Below are positions 1 to 11,690 of a DNA stretch of 64,000 nt, one piece after another (within the stretch, counting starts at the first letter, position 1; each line of letters starts with the position of its first letter). Location of the stretch: assembly GCF_034190915.1 (NCBI RefSeq), contig NW_026947484.1, forward strand, positions 185,560,982 through 185,624,981, written 5' to 3'. The position numbers and the translations under genes were made by a program. The DNA is from Cavia porcellus (lineage: Eukaryota > Chordata > Mammalia > Rodentia > Caviidae). The notes below the pieces were generated by a model. The model was not told the DNA's origin. It was given only the letters and a program-made list of their open reading frames with translations, and searched no databases.

Positions 1-2040
1 TTCATATTCTAACATTGAGATAAAATAGCTATTTCTCAATCACGTCCAGCTAACGTACATTATTGTCACTGCTATGTTTTTATTTCTTCCTAAAATGTAA
101 TTTAAAAGAAATTGAGCTTGGTTAGCTTAGATTCTTGCCTGGCAGAACTATTTACGTTAAAAAGTCACAAAACTCCCTGGATGACCATCTGCACAATGCA
201 AGAGCTTCTAATTTCTGCTTCTTTGCTCCAATGTCCTCATTACAGTCGATGTTGTGTCCCCAAATAACTTCTCTCCACGTGTGTCTGTTTGCAACCTACT
301 ACAAGTCATCTTTCTGTTCTCAAGTGGGGAAGAGACACTTGCTATAAGTCACATGTAGGGTTATGGACACCACAATTTAGGCTTTGTTCTAAACAAATAT
401 TTTGGTTTATCTTTAATAAATATTTTATTCTAAAAAATATGTAAGAAAAACAGTAAAATAGGAGTATTGTAAAGTTGGGGTACAAGAATGGGAGACAGTG
501 AAAACCAGTGAAGTACCAGGACTTTGTCATGGTTAATAGATCTGATAAATCAGACCAGTTGTAAGCATAATTCTAGTGAAATTCATACTGAGCTATTGCT
601 AATATACTTTTGAGAAGAATAATAAATGTGCACCTGCATTCTCTTTAAATGATGTGAAGCATATGATATTCAGTAGCATATACTATAGTACTTAGTGAAT
701 TATTTATGCGTAGAAGTTAAGAGTGGATGTTAGTCAAGTAAAGATCTTTGACCATCACTAATAATATGAACCTAACCCAAGCACGGGCAATCAGATTGTG
801 TGGTATGAGCAATGACAACTACAACCTTCACAACAACAGAAAACTTTCAGAATGTTAGCGTTTTACACACTCACTTTCCCATCAAGACCTAGAGACTTAC
901 AGATAAAAATTAAAAGTAATCAAAAGTGAGTTACCTGATTAATTGCTTTATTTAATGCTAATTTTAATGTTCATTTCAGGTTACCGTGTGTTTGATTATA
1001 TGAATATGTACCTGAACCTGAGTAGCAATTTCCATTTAACTTTTTAAAATTTCTATCTAAATTAATACCGAAATGGCTAAACACAGGCCCACACATACAT
1101 ATACACAAACATACTGGATATCAATTCATTTTTTAATCTCTTCATTATTAACAGATAAAGGTAAAAAATTATGTGATAGAAACTGAGAATGTAAATTAAG
1201 GGCAGGAGGAAAAGAAAAATAAAAAATTCCTATCACAGGTAGAAAGACAAGGCAAAAAAGAAAACAAGAAACATTAATGTCTGCAAGGATCTTTCTAAAG
1301 GTACACACGCTTCCATATTAGTGACAGCTAGTGTGTAAGAGAAGGATTTTTTAGGCTGATCTGAAAAAAATAGCATCAAACGTTAATGATAATAAAAATT
1401 TAGAATCATTAAGTGGAGAGAGGGAAGGCTCCTCTCCCTGTACTAAACTAGCAAGAGTTTAGTGATGAGAAATCACTGGTGAGTGACCAGGTTAAATGGG
1501 TGCTGATTAGCCATAAAGGAAGACAGCAGAATGGCTGAGTGCTGCTGCTGGGAATGTTCTACGCACAGATCCCAAATGGAAAGCACATTATGTATAAGGG
1601 CTGGTCACAGCATCCTTGATTGAAGATGTCCCCAGGATTGGTATTGAAATCTTCTCAAATCAGTGCTTCAGTATTATTCCAGGAAAGTGCAACTTACATA
1701 TGAAACTACAAAGCAGAGTGCACTCCCACCACATGGCTTATGCGAGTTTTCACATGTGAATACAAGATGTACTTGTTTTCTTACCTCAAAACAACACAAA
1801 TTCATTATTTTGTTCTACTATAGGGCAAAGGTCTAGCACATTTAGTCTCAGAGACTTGCACTGGAACTTCATGCATTCTCTATTCCTTTCTAGCGGCTTC
1901 AAGAAAAATACACTGTTTTGTGTTTTTTATCTTCTAGAAGCTGCATCCATTTCTTGACTCTGTCTTTCACATCCCTTTCCTTAGACTTGCATACCACTGA
2001 AGTTACATGCACCCTGGACTATCTTCAATGCCTGTTGCGT
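1..2040. other. Unassigned AT-rich non-coding stretch
   Basis: I see no gene and no repeat I can name. The open frames are at most 70 codons and show no recognisable protein. The stretch is A/T-rich with short A-runs, for example around 1200-1280. Confidence 0.5.
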
Positions 2041-2059
2041 ACCACCGCCTGAAAAGGTT

Positions 2060-2180
2060 CTATGGTTTCCCAGCCGACAGTGGGGCTCCCTCGTCAACAC
2101 TGGGATGTAGTTTCCTAGTCAATGCTGGGATCCCAAATCAATATTGGGGATGAAGCTTTCAGATAATGTTGGGACAGATC
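2060..2180. repeat. Degenerate short tandem motif (4-5 units)
   Basis: A motif of the form TCAAYRYTGGGA recurs about every 20-27 bases, near 2093, 2119, 2138 and 2165, with a related piece at about 2077 and a stray match near 2414. The units are diverged and differ in spacing. Such short arrays are common in LTR U3 regions, so this may be part of an LTR that continues into the antisense LTR relic downstream. That link is inference. Confidence 0.45.
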
Positions 2181-2419
2181 TCCAATGAAGACTCTCAGTT
2201 TGATGAAGACTCATAGCATAGATACACAAGAAAGGCAGGCTTGTTGACCACACTCTTTAGTAGAGGAGCCACTTTCTTCAATGCATAATGAAAGCAAAGG
2301 CATTCTTCATGAAGTGAGAACAAGTCATTCTATGAGAAAAAGCTCAAAAGATCATTGAAGAAAAGTAAATGTTCCACTTGAGCTGACAGCAATGGGGACA
2401 GCTGAGCTGCTAGTATTGG

Positions 2420-2790
2420 GACAGCTTGGGAAATAGCACAGAAAACATGTCCTACATCCTGCAATCCTCCAAATTTTGCTACCCTCTGTCTTCAGAATCT
2501 TTTAGTCACTTTTCAGGAGAAGACCCTTCAAGGCAGGCCACATTACAGATAGACACAAAGTACTTCATATACACATTTCCAGTGCTGACTCTTGCAGGTT
2601 TCACACTATTCCAGATGCTTGTGATTAGATTAACTCCACCTGAATAATGAAGGGTAGGGTAATATCTATAACCCAAGAGCCTCAACATTAACCACATCTA
2701 CAAAGTTCCTTTTGGTACATGGTAACCTTACCATTTTAGGATTAAGATGTGGGACGTCTTTGTTTTGATAACACCAGAATATAGAACATC
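2420..2790 (-). mobile_element. MLT1-like LTR relic, antisense
   Basis: The part from about 2625 to 2785 matches, in reverse orientation, the MLT1-type LTR segment that normally reads through 'cttaatcacatctgcaaag' and a following 'ggattaggatgtgg' block; here it is 'ttaaccacatctacaaag' and 'ggattaagatgtggg'. The 2420-2625 portion is less certain. This is an old, non-autonomous MaLR LTR with no coding capacity. The exact subfamily cannot be set by eye. Confidence 0.55.
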
Positions 2791-3825
2791 AATTAAAATG
2801 GAAAGGGCAGTGGGATTTTTAACTACAGGTGTTAGAAGTGCTCAAGATATCATAGCAAACACGTGAAAGTCTAACATTATCATTTTGGACAAAAACTCTT
2901 TCTATATCTATATAGTTAAAGTATAAGTATTTAAGACGGCTCACATTATGCTGGAAAAAAACAAGTGTTAAATGATTATCTGGTGCCACTGAAAGGGTAG
3001 GCATTGAAATACCCACTCTGGGTATCCAAGAAATTTAACAAACAAAATTGATTCAGTTTTCACCTCCTGAAATCCACATGTACAGTTTCTACATGCATAC
3101 CTGCAGAAAAACAAAATTCATCTCTCTTTTTAAGATAATGTTTCTTTAATGCATGACATTTTGTAAATCAAAAATTAACACTATATATTTTATACATTAT
3201 ATTACACATTTCCATAGGGTCCATGTATAAAATTAAAGATGGTGTCTAACATATAAATCATAGTGGTTTTATCCTTCTGGAAAATTATAAGAAAAGTTAC
3301 AGATTTCTTACAGATATATTAGTGCTTTATTATATGATAAAAGTTTGCTTTTATGTCAAAAAGCATTATGAGATCTACTTTAATAGTCATTGAAAATTGC
3401 AATCATTTTGCTCTATTTCTGCTGATTCAGTAGGTATGAATAACATATGAAACAGATCAAATAATCTAGCTAATATGCTAAAAGTACATCTTTTTCAACT
3501 GAACTATTCAATAATTGAGAACAGGAGGTTTCAGTCATCTTACTATTTTGAAGGTTTTCCCAAGTTTCTAAAATTTCTGTGCACAGAGACCATGTAAGGA
3601 AAGCACATTATTTAGTCAAGTTTTAAAGATCAGTTAGTTAGTCTGGATAGTAAGATAATTTGATATATTTGCTACTTTATCATTTCTGTATATTCATAAA
3701 GTGTAAATGAGGAGGAGGTTTTATATTTGCAGGGGACATTCGCAGAGGTTTTTTTGGTTTCAGGAAGTAAGCTTTATGTTTTATACATTTAAACTTAATA
3801 ATCATCATTAATAGTATGTTGTTGT
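2791..3825. other. Unassigned non-coding stretch
   Basis: AT-rich sequence with no supported gene. The open frames here (65 aa at most) show no family features. Nothing else was recognised. Confidence 0.45.
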
Positions 3826-3915
3826 TTTAAAAACACAGGGAATTTAAACAAATTACCCAAGATCATACAGATAAGTAACAAAACTAAACATGGAATTTCT
3901 ATTTGAGTAACCAAG
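3826..3915 (+). repeat. MIR-like SINE fragment
   Basis: The stretch 'acccaagatcatacagata' followed by 'agtaacaaaac' resembles the MIR core region (normally 'cccaaggtcacacagctagtaagtgg'). It is short and diverged, as expected for a mammal-wide SINE relic. Confidence 0.5.
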
Positions 3916-5118
3916 ATGAATGTGTTATTGAAAAGGTACCATAAAATCAAAGAAGAAAAATAGTTACTTCTTAGGACCTCTTCCCCCAACAATGTCATTG
4001 AAACCATAAATTTTCCCAAATACTTCTCTTTGGCTCCAGATTCCCCTGTGCTTGGCAACATAGCTGCCAGCTGCCCAAATGGAGAACTGAAAGAAAGACA
4101 CTGCTATAGGAATGTCATTGCTGTCAGCTCTGCCATTACTTCCCAGTGATCTTTCGTGGACCCTTGCTCTGGCAGAGGCTTGCTCCTTTCTGCTTCAGCA
4201 GTTACAGTGTGGAGCTGGTCTGAAGGAATGCCCTTCTTCTCTTAGCAATGCTGTGGGCCTTTGCTTTATTACTGAAACTTTCATAGCATCACTTTTTATC
4301 TGGATCGCTCTTTATTGAGGTCATCTCTCCTTGAGACATTAGTACTACCGTGCAGTGAGAAAGTCAGCCTAATGTCCCCTCAGAATGGCTGCACTTTAGA
4401 CAGGTTTCTTTCTGATTGTTGGCTCCTGACCTCCCTATCTTAGGCGATTTACCTTAGAAAGCTGGAGAATTCTCTTTCCCTGTAAAACACCTGTAAACTT
4501 TTTTCCAGCTACTCTTCCATTTCACAATAAAGTAAATGTATAGCTCAAAGGCCTGGAAACCTCTGAAACCTAAGTGGTAAATGAAAGAGCATTTCTGTCT
4601 CCCAATTTCTTCACAGAGAATAGAAGATTAATTTTGAATGGTACCAAATAGCAAACACTGATGACCTATTCTTCAAAAAAATAAAAAAATGCAAACCCAG
4701 AAATAATCCAATATATACAACACTTCTCAATAATCAACCGGTCTGTTATCATCCACCAGTACTTCTTCATCAGTTCACCCTGTGCTTAAACACTCCCCCC
4801 TGTGTTTCAGACATTATAAAGTTCAGCATTTCTACTCTATTAAAATAGTTATTAAGAAAGTTTGGGGGTTCAATGTTTACTTCAATACCACTGTAGGGCC
4901 AGAAGCCAGTCTCGGTCTCCTAGCTAGGTCATCCAGCAGAACCGCTGCATTCATTTGGCGGTGTGCACCTCCCCCTGACCTCTGGAGGCTTCCTTTCCCC
5001 TTCGAGGGTCTTTCAGTGAAGCAGAGAGTTTTTCATTGTAGCTTTTATGTCTTAGCCCTAAATGACCAAAGGCTTTTTAGACCCCAGTTAGGTTCTTTCT
5101 TGTAAAACTATATAGTTT
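3916..5118. other. Unassigned non-coding stretch
   Basis: Two open frames (68 aa at 4112-4318 and 107 aa at 4782-5105, both plus) show no recognisable domain, signal peptide or repeat. The 107-codon frame ends beside an ID SINE. I treat both as chance frames. Confidence 0.4.
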
Positions 5119-5212
5119 AGGGCCAGAGATATAGCCGAGTAGCACAAGCACCTGCCTGGCAAGTGCGAGGTCCTAAGTTCAATATGTGACTTTAAAAAAA
5201 AGAATAAAGCAT
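5119..5212 (+). repeat. ID-type tRNA-derived SINE (diverged)
   Basis: It opens with 'gggccagagatatagccgag', an A-box-like block, and is followed by 'gcacctgcctggcaagtgc', a decayed B-box area 'taagttcaatatgtgac' and an A-rich tail with 'agaataaa'. This is the tRNA-like SINE layout of rodent ID elements. The B box is damaged, so Pol III activity is unlikely. Confidence 0.7.
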
Positions 5213-5294
5213 TAAAACTATGTTGTTCAACATTAAAGTTGCTTCTCAGCTGGCACTCTGTGTACCATGACAAAGCTAGATGTGGAGAAATATA

Positions 5295-5368
5295 GCATAT
5301 GCCATACAGTGCAGGCTTTGATGCAGAGAACGCATATGCCATACAGTGCAGGCTTTGATTCAGAGAAC
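5295..5368. repeat. 37-bp tandem duplication (2 copies)
   Basis: A 37-base unit starting 'gcatatgccatacagtgcag' occurs twice back to back, at 5295-5331 and 5332-5368. The copies differ at one position (gatgcag versus gattcag). The near identity implies a recent local duplication by slippage. Confidence 0.9.
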
Positions 5369-6185
5369 ACTAATTAAAAGTAGAGAAAAACATTTACAGG
5401 AGATATGTTTATAAAAATATTGACAGAATCCATTAGCAGTCTATCACTATGAAAAGGCAAAATTGTATTTTTGGCTGCTGACATGTGAGGTAAATTAACT
5501 CTCTTCTCCTTAAAACCTCTAATTTTATGCTATACTCATTCAGAGTTTTCTATAAAAATATTACATTGCCTCTGTACAGTATCCACTAAATATCTGAGGG
5601 ACATAAAGCTCAACAAATAGAGTAGCATTTGAGATGCCATGACACAAGGAGCACTTAATTTTTGTGACACCATATGGTTTCTTTGACATTATTCATGTTC
5701 ATGCACACATTAAACATGATAGTAATCTGCTTTGAAGTCAGTTCTAAGTAGTTTAAAGCTTGCTGGATTCAAATGATAAAGAGATAAATGCAAATGATCA
5801 CATTGTACACACAGTTCGAACTTAAAATGGTAAACCTGACAGTGGGTTTATGGTAATCGTAACTCAGCACCTCTGCTGAAAACATTATCACCAATAAATA
5901 TAAAGCACTTGAGTCACTAAAACCAGCTTGTGACTGTAAAGAAAACCGTACTGTTATCTTCTTGAGTGCTGCTGTACTTTTGTTTATCTACGGCTTTAGA
6001 GATACTAGCATAGTAGTTGCTGTCAGGAACAAGCAGCTCGGTTTTCCACAGGAAATGTAGCTGAAAGCTTCAATAAAAACAGAAGCCTCCAATTAACTCT
6101 GTCTTAGCTCAGAGGAGGAGGAAAGAAAATAAGGTAAGGCTGTAATAAAAAGTAGGAGGAAAGAATCTACACAGAATACTCTTAA
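5369..6185. other. Unassigned non-coding stretch
   Basis: AT-rich sequence with no open frame of 60 codons or more and no repeat I can name. Confidence 0.45.
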
Positions 6186-6344
6186 CCATGGCTTCTCATT
6201 AAAAACACCAGGGAAGCTTTGAAGCAATAGTAATGCTCAGGCCTCCCCATCAAGAGTATTTACTTAATTGATTTAAGTGTACTCCACATACAGAATTTCT
6301 CAAAACTCCTCAGAAATATAGAGGCGGATTTAAAAACCACTGAA
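6186..6344 (+). mobile_element. MER5A-like hAT-Charlie non-autonomous DNA transposon
   Basis: It shows the characteristic order 'ggcttctcatt', 'caccagggaagctttgaagc', 'taatgctcaggcctccc' and, at the far end, 'tttaaaaaccactgaaa', which is the decayed inverted terminal repeat. The size (about 160 bp) fits MER5A/B relics. It carries no coding sequence. Confidence 0.75.
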
Positions 6345-6984
6345 ATAGGAGGTGTTTACGAGCTGTGAAGTAACTACTTCTCAACTATGAATTTACAGGA
6401 ATATTACTGACAAGGTTTCTCAACCACTGAAACTATGAATGTCACAGAAATCCAAAAGAATAAATGAACAAAATCAGAGTTGAGGATGCTGTGTCAGCAC
6501 CAAAAAATCTCTTTCTATACCTAATTTGAATATCAAAAGTATATTAAGTGCAATTATCAATAATTAATAATTATATAAAGCAGTAAATTAATCAGAGTAA
6601 AAAATGGATCATATTAAGTAAAGCAAGACTCCTGTCTTAATCTGCTTGCTTCCAAGAGAAATGGACATGGCAGAGTATTAAAAATATTATCAAACTCATG
6701 GAAAGAAAGCTGTGAATTTAAAAGAATGAATGACAAACTTCTTTCCAGCCACTTAAACAACATAGAAAATGAAACAAACTAGATTTTCTTCATCCTCAGT
6801 TATTATCAGCTTGAAGAGAATTATCCAGTTTGTATAAGATAGATGTAAGGGTAGAATTATTTGTTTATTTGTTCCTGGTTGGTTACTATCTCATGAAAAA
6901 ATTTTTTGTTCCAACCAGCCATGAGAATGAGAAATATCTTTACTGTCCATGATATGCTGAATAAAAGCCCAACAGTGGACCATA
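6345..6984. other. Unassigned non-coding stretch
   Basis: AT-rich sequence with nothing recognised and no open frame of note. Confidence 0.45.
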
Positions 6985-7452
6985 CTTAAGCCCCACAACC
7001 TGGGGATATGTTTTATTATGTGGTAAATGGGAATTTAGGTTGTAGGTAAATTAATTTAGGTTATAGGTAAATCCCTAATCAACTGGACTAAATTGAAAGG
7101 ATACAATGTGCACAGTAAAATCACAAATGTTTTTATAAGAAAGGAAGGCAGGCAGGACTCAGAATGAGCCAGTGTGAAGATTCAATAGCTCATTGCTGGC
7201 TTTAAACATGGAAGGGGCACTACCCATAGAAAGAAGGCTGCCTCTAAATACTGGGAAAGGACACAGAAAATACTTCCTCCCCTAGAGCCACCAGGAAGGT
7301 GCACTCCTATTGACGTACTGATTCCAGCACAGTGAGGTCTTCGTTGAACTTCTAACTTTCAGAATTTATATGTAAGGTAATAAATACATGTGATTTTTAA
7401 GATACTACATGTATAGTAATTTGTTATAGCAGCAACAAGAAACTAATAGAAC
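6985..7452 (+). mobile_element. MLT1-like MaLR LTR (sense)
   Basis: Landmarks in order: 'ggggatatgttttattatgtgg', a block near 7130 ending 'tttttataagaaaggaaggc', the 'agctcattgctggcttta' block near 7190, 'aatttatatgtaaggtaataaata', and the 3' end 'aatttgttatagcagcaac' followed by 'aagaaactaatag'. This is the order of an MLT1-type LTR running to its 3' terminus. The polyadenylation-like AATAAA lies near 7380. A small internal duplication of a 'aatttaggttgtaggtaaat' unit lies near 7030-7070. Confidence 0.75.
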
Positions 7453-10235
7453 ATGCAAGAGCTGAAGTTCTAAGTATCTTAATCCCAGATTCAATCTCAG
7501 TTGGCTTCCCAGCTTCCAGCTGAACACTTCGTCCAATGCTTTCCAGACTTTGGTTTTCATTGTTCTGTTAATTTCAGTTTCATTTTTTTTCTTGGCTATG
7601 CAAAATAGTACTTGGTTTAAAAATCTCTTCTAGCCTGATCCAAACTCTAAGACCGTCTCTACCAATAATCATCATATAGCTGTCATATGGGCACACATTT
7701 AATTTGTTTGAACTTTCCAATCAGAGCCTAAAATCCATATTGCAAATATCTATTTATGGTGACTGTTGAAAGTGAATTTTATATTATAAATGAGGCTATC
7801 ATTCAGCAAAGCATTGAATAGATGATAGCTTAAAGATTTCCATTTTATTCTCTGTTAACTTAGAATACAGAATAGGACATGGCTGTCCAAATGGTAAAGA
7901 AAATAAATCTGCCATCTGCTGGTGTTCATGAAAATTACGAGCATGAAACCTTGAAATCATTATTGGTATTGCATAGGTATAATATAGTTTAATTATAAAA
8001 TAAAAAATTTCCCTCTTACTTTTGATGAAAAATAATTTTTTGAAGTTATTCAAATTCATCTTCCTTTTCTCTTAATTACTAAATACTAAATGATATAAGT
8101 GAATAAACTCCATTACATAGCTAAACTGTTACAAATCCATTAAAATGAAATGTGCTAGATTCCTTCTATTCATATTGTTTGAATCAACATTTAAAATAAT
8201 CTTTGAAATAAAATCTTACCATGTATACCAACTCCTATTCATGTACTCCCATACTTATCTATATATAACTTTACTAAATACAAATATTTTCCTTCTATAC
8301 ATCTTTAGTCTTAATCAGAGCTATAGATCTGCTGATGCTCAGAGTAAAGAACATCCTGCATATTACTGAGTAATAAATTTCATCCCCTAATAAACAAATT
8401 ATATTATAATGGCAAAATCAATGCTGATTTGACATAAATTTATATAGACTTTTCACTGCTAATTCTTAAGGTCACTTTGATTAACCTTTTATTGCCTGAA
8501 TTTCTGAACACTTTCCCTTGAAAACATCCATTTCTCCAATTTGAGGTAGAATGTTCCAATAAAGAGAGGATGTTGATTCTATTATAGTTTGCCAACTCTA
8601 TCCAAATGATTAAGATTGTCATAATTTGATTAATGTAAAAGTCACTCAGTACACAGAAAGCACACTACAATGAACCAATAGCTCCTGCAATCTAGAAATC
8701 TATACCTCAAACAATGAAAATTTCCTAAATTTTCTAAATATGGGACCGAATGCAAGAAACACCTCGAGAGATCTTCTGAAAAAGGAGAAACTGGCATTCA
8801 AAATCATTCTCCAGTGGAATAAAAACTTAATGTCACAGATTTCACCCAGTTGTAGATCCATAGAATGTCAAGCAACCTAGCATAACTAAAATATGGAGGT
8901 TGACATTTCTCTCAGGAAGAGATGAAGAGATCAAAATTTAATAAGTGCACCCACTCTACAAGATGAATACAAAATTCACATACTACAAACATGTACTAAT
9001 AAAATAAAATGAGAATATGAGGCACTAAGTGGCTATACAGGAAAAAGTAACACTCTGTCATCTTGGGATGACACTGTCAAAAGTGAAAACTTTGCAAAAT
9101 CTTACATACTGTTCACAGTGGGCATTAGCAGGAACATCTTTAATACCAAAAGGAAAAAGAACCTTGTCCTTTTGTCCCTTCTTCCTCTGTTCTTCTATTT
9201 TTAATATTCCTCCTTCTTCTGTTCTGTATACTTTCCTTGAAAAACTGAAGTGGTTGGACGAATAGCACAGTGGGAAAACAAGGTTGCTGTGGAGCCTGAC
9301 TCCTGTGTTACAGACAATCCAGAAAAGAAAAGACACTCAGGAAATGCACAAGGTCTAATATATTTATGTAAGAGTTAAAGCTGGACAAGAGCAAATTGTG
9401 TCTTTAGTCACATGAAAAAAAGAGAAAAGTAATGAATCAAAAGTAAGCATGAATCTCAATGGCAAGAAGTCTGATTTGGTTTCCAGAAATGAGACTAAGC
9501 GTTAGATCCATTTTATTTTATCATGTATATCCTAAGGGTTTTTCTTATTAAATTGCACTGAGTTGAACACCAACTGAATTAATAAATATGGTTACACAAG
9601 TTTTCAAACATGCAGTATCAGAAGTTGTAGTCTGACAATATTTATGAGAATATCCATTACTAAATTGTTTTCTATACTGAATAGAGCAAGTTTTCAGAGG
9701 GCCATTAGATATTAACATTTACTAATATTCTGCTCTGCTGAAAATTTAACTTTCAAATAATACTATGAAAGAAGCCAAAATTTCAAGAAAGTAAGTACAG
9801 TTATTGACAACACCTGTAAAAATAATTATATTTGCCAAAAGTACATAGTTTCCAAGTTAAAAGAAAAAGAGATTAAATACACATAAGGTGAAAACATTTG
9901 TGAATTAAAAAAAAAAGATTTATATCCTAATGTGTCAGAAGAGTAGAATAGACAGACACACTCATAGTATAATATGATATATTAAAAAGTGTAAGAAAAC
10001 CCTATATTTACTACAGACTCTCCCTCGACAAACATCAAAATTAAAACAAATGAAAACAGTGAATTATAACCCATTGAATAAAATAAGTCATGAGTTCATA
10101 ATATTATTAATTCATTGGAGAAGAAAATATTTTCCTTACAATAGAATGCAAGGTAAATAAATACAGAAGAAATAATTGAAGAGAAAATTATCACTGTGTA
10201 GAATAAGTGTTAGGAAAAATCTGATGTGTAATGGT
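7453..10235. other. Unassigned AT-rich non-coding stretch
   Basis: No supported gene. Frames of 60-92 codons (for example 7799-8059 minus and 9029-9336 on both strands) overlap each other on opposite strands and show no protein family signature. Some of this may be very old L1, but I cannot anchor any part of it. Confidence 0.4.
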
Positions 10236-10264
10236 ATATATGTGCATATATATATATATATGCA
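10236..10264. repeat. AT/GT-type microsatellite
   Basis: A short run of TA dinucleotides with interspersed TGCATATA steps. Confidence 0.8.
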
Positions 10265-10495
10265 AAAAGTCTCCAAAAATGGTTAACTGCAAAGAGAAAT
10301 ATAATACAATTACAATGGAAAAATCTATCAAATACCATTTTAACTAAGTGAACAAATTTGATATCAATAATTTTAGAATAATCTTATATCATATTGTCCT
10401 GGATATATGCCATGAGAAAGAGCTAATATCGTCTGTGATATTGCTAAAATTGCTAAACATGCTAAAATTGTGCAACTTAATTCTAATCATAAGAC

Positions 10496-10522
10496 ACACA
10501 TGCACACACCCACACACACACT
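10496..10522. repeat. AC-rich simple repeat
   Basis: Interrupted CA dinucleotide run, with ACACACATGCACACACCC followed by more ACs. Confidence 0.75.
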
Positions 10523-10821
10523 GGCCTATATTCTTAAAAATCTCAAAAACAACAAAGACCGGAGGTTAAAAAACTGTTTCAGGCTAAGAGACTAAGAAGA
10601 CATGTAAGTGTGACAGGTTTATCCTGGACTATATATGGAACCAAGAAATACGTAACTGTAAAAGGCATTTTTGTGTGTGAAGGGCAATATTTAAGCAATT
10701 AACAAAATTTGAGCATATACTTTAGATAGTAGCATTTTAGCACTGCAAAAATCCCTGATTGTGATCATTCACTAAATTACATAAGAAAATATTTCTCTTC
10801 TTAGGAAATTCACACTGAAGT

Positions 10822-10928
10822 AAAGAGAAAAACAAGGGCCTGGGGATTTAGCTCAGCGGCATAAGCGCCTGCCTTGCAAGCAGGCAGTCGTGAGTTCGAT
10901 CCCTGGTACCGATAAAAAGGAAAAAGAC

Positions 10929-10962
<34 letters not shown>

Positions 10963-10964
10963 CA
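10822..10964 (+). repeat. ID-type tRNA-derived SINE, intact with perfect target duplication
   Basis: The body starts at about 10835 with 'ggcctggggatttagctcag' and contains an A-box-like element 'tagctcagcggc' and a well-preserved B box 'gagttcgatcc' (10892-10902). The body is followed by 'gataaaaaggaaaaagac' and a pure A tract to about 10954. A 13-base direct repeat, 'aaagagaaaaaca', flanks it perfectly (10822-10834 and 10952-10964), the mark of L1-driven retroposition. Intact Pol III boxes, a long pure A tail and an exact duplication make this the youngest-looking insertion in the window. It is a SINE and not a tRNA gene, because it carries extra tail sequence and a mobile-element flank. 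Confidence 0.9.
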
Positions 10965-11304
10965 GTAGCTTTCAAACTTATGAAGAAAAATTTACTATAC
11001 TGGAAAGAAGCATAACTAAAGTGAAAATGTTAATATTCACTCAAATACAGAAATAATTAAGATTTGTATAACTAATAGAAAATATCTAAATATGTACAGT
11101 CCAAAAAGAAAATGTCTTTTTTTTTTCATTTGCACATGGGACTTTTATAGAACTCAAGAGTATTTTGAGCCAAAAGGAAAACCTCGATAAATTCCAAATG
11201 AGCAAGAGACCATATCTTGTGAAAAAAAAAAACAATAAACAAGTATTAGAACTCCAAGCAATTAACACATTGTCAGAGAAGTTAGGTTTCAACACAATGT
11301 TGGC

Positions 11305-11690
11305 TGTCTTAGTCAGTAGTTCCACTGCTGTGATTAAATACCTGATACTCAATTTAAAGGAAAAAGCTGTATTTTAACTCACAAATTCTGAAGTTTCAAA
11401 TCCACAGTCTGTTGGGTCCAATGCAGAGACACCATGGTGGAAGAGTTTGGTGGAAGAAAGTTGCTGAACTCATGGTGGCTGTGAAGCAGAACAAGTTGAA
11501 AAAGCCATGATTGAAGAGGCCAGAGACCAGATATTGTCCCCAGGGTCAGGTGCCCAAACCCACTTCCTCCACCTAAGATGTATATCCTAGTGGTCCATTC
11601 AGTTATGAGCTCATTAATAGATTAACCTGTAATGGATTAGTACCCTCAACAATCATCTATTCAGGATTCTCTTAATCCAGTCATACTTAT
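11305..11690 (-). mobile_element. MaLR-type LTR, antisense
   Basis: Read on the plus strand it opens 'tgtcttagtcagtagttcca' and 'ctgctgtgattaaatacctg', then a TTTAA-rich stretch and 'gtattttaactcacaaattc', then 'caccatggtggaagagtttg'. This is the reverse complement of the 3' half of a MaLR (ORR1/MT/MST-like) LTR, whose sense end reads through 'gctgactaa'. The right-hand boundary is unclear. No coding content. Confidence 0.7.

Noticed and set aside
4782..5105. 107-codon plus-strand open frame
   Set aside because: No recognised protein features, no promoter or splice context, and it ends next to a SINE; a chance frame is more likely.
10835..10915. Possible tRNA gene
   Set aside because: tRNA-like boxes are present, but the A-rich tail and 13-bp target duplication show it is a SINE.
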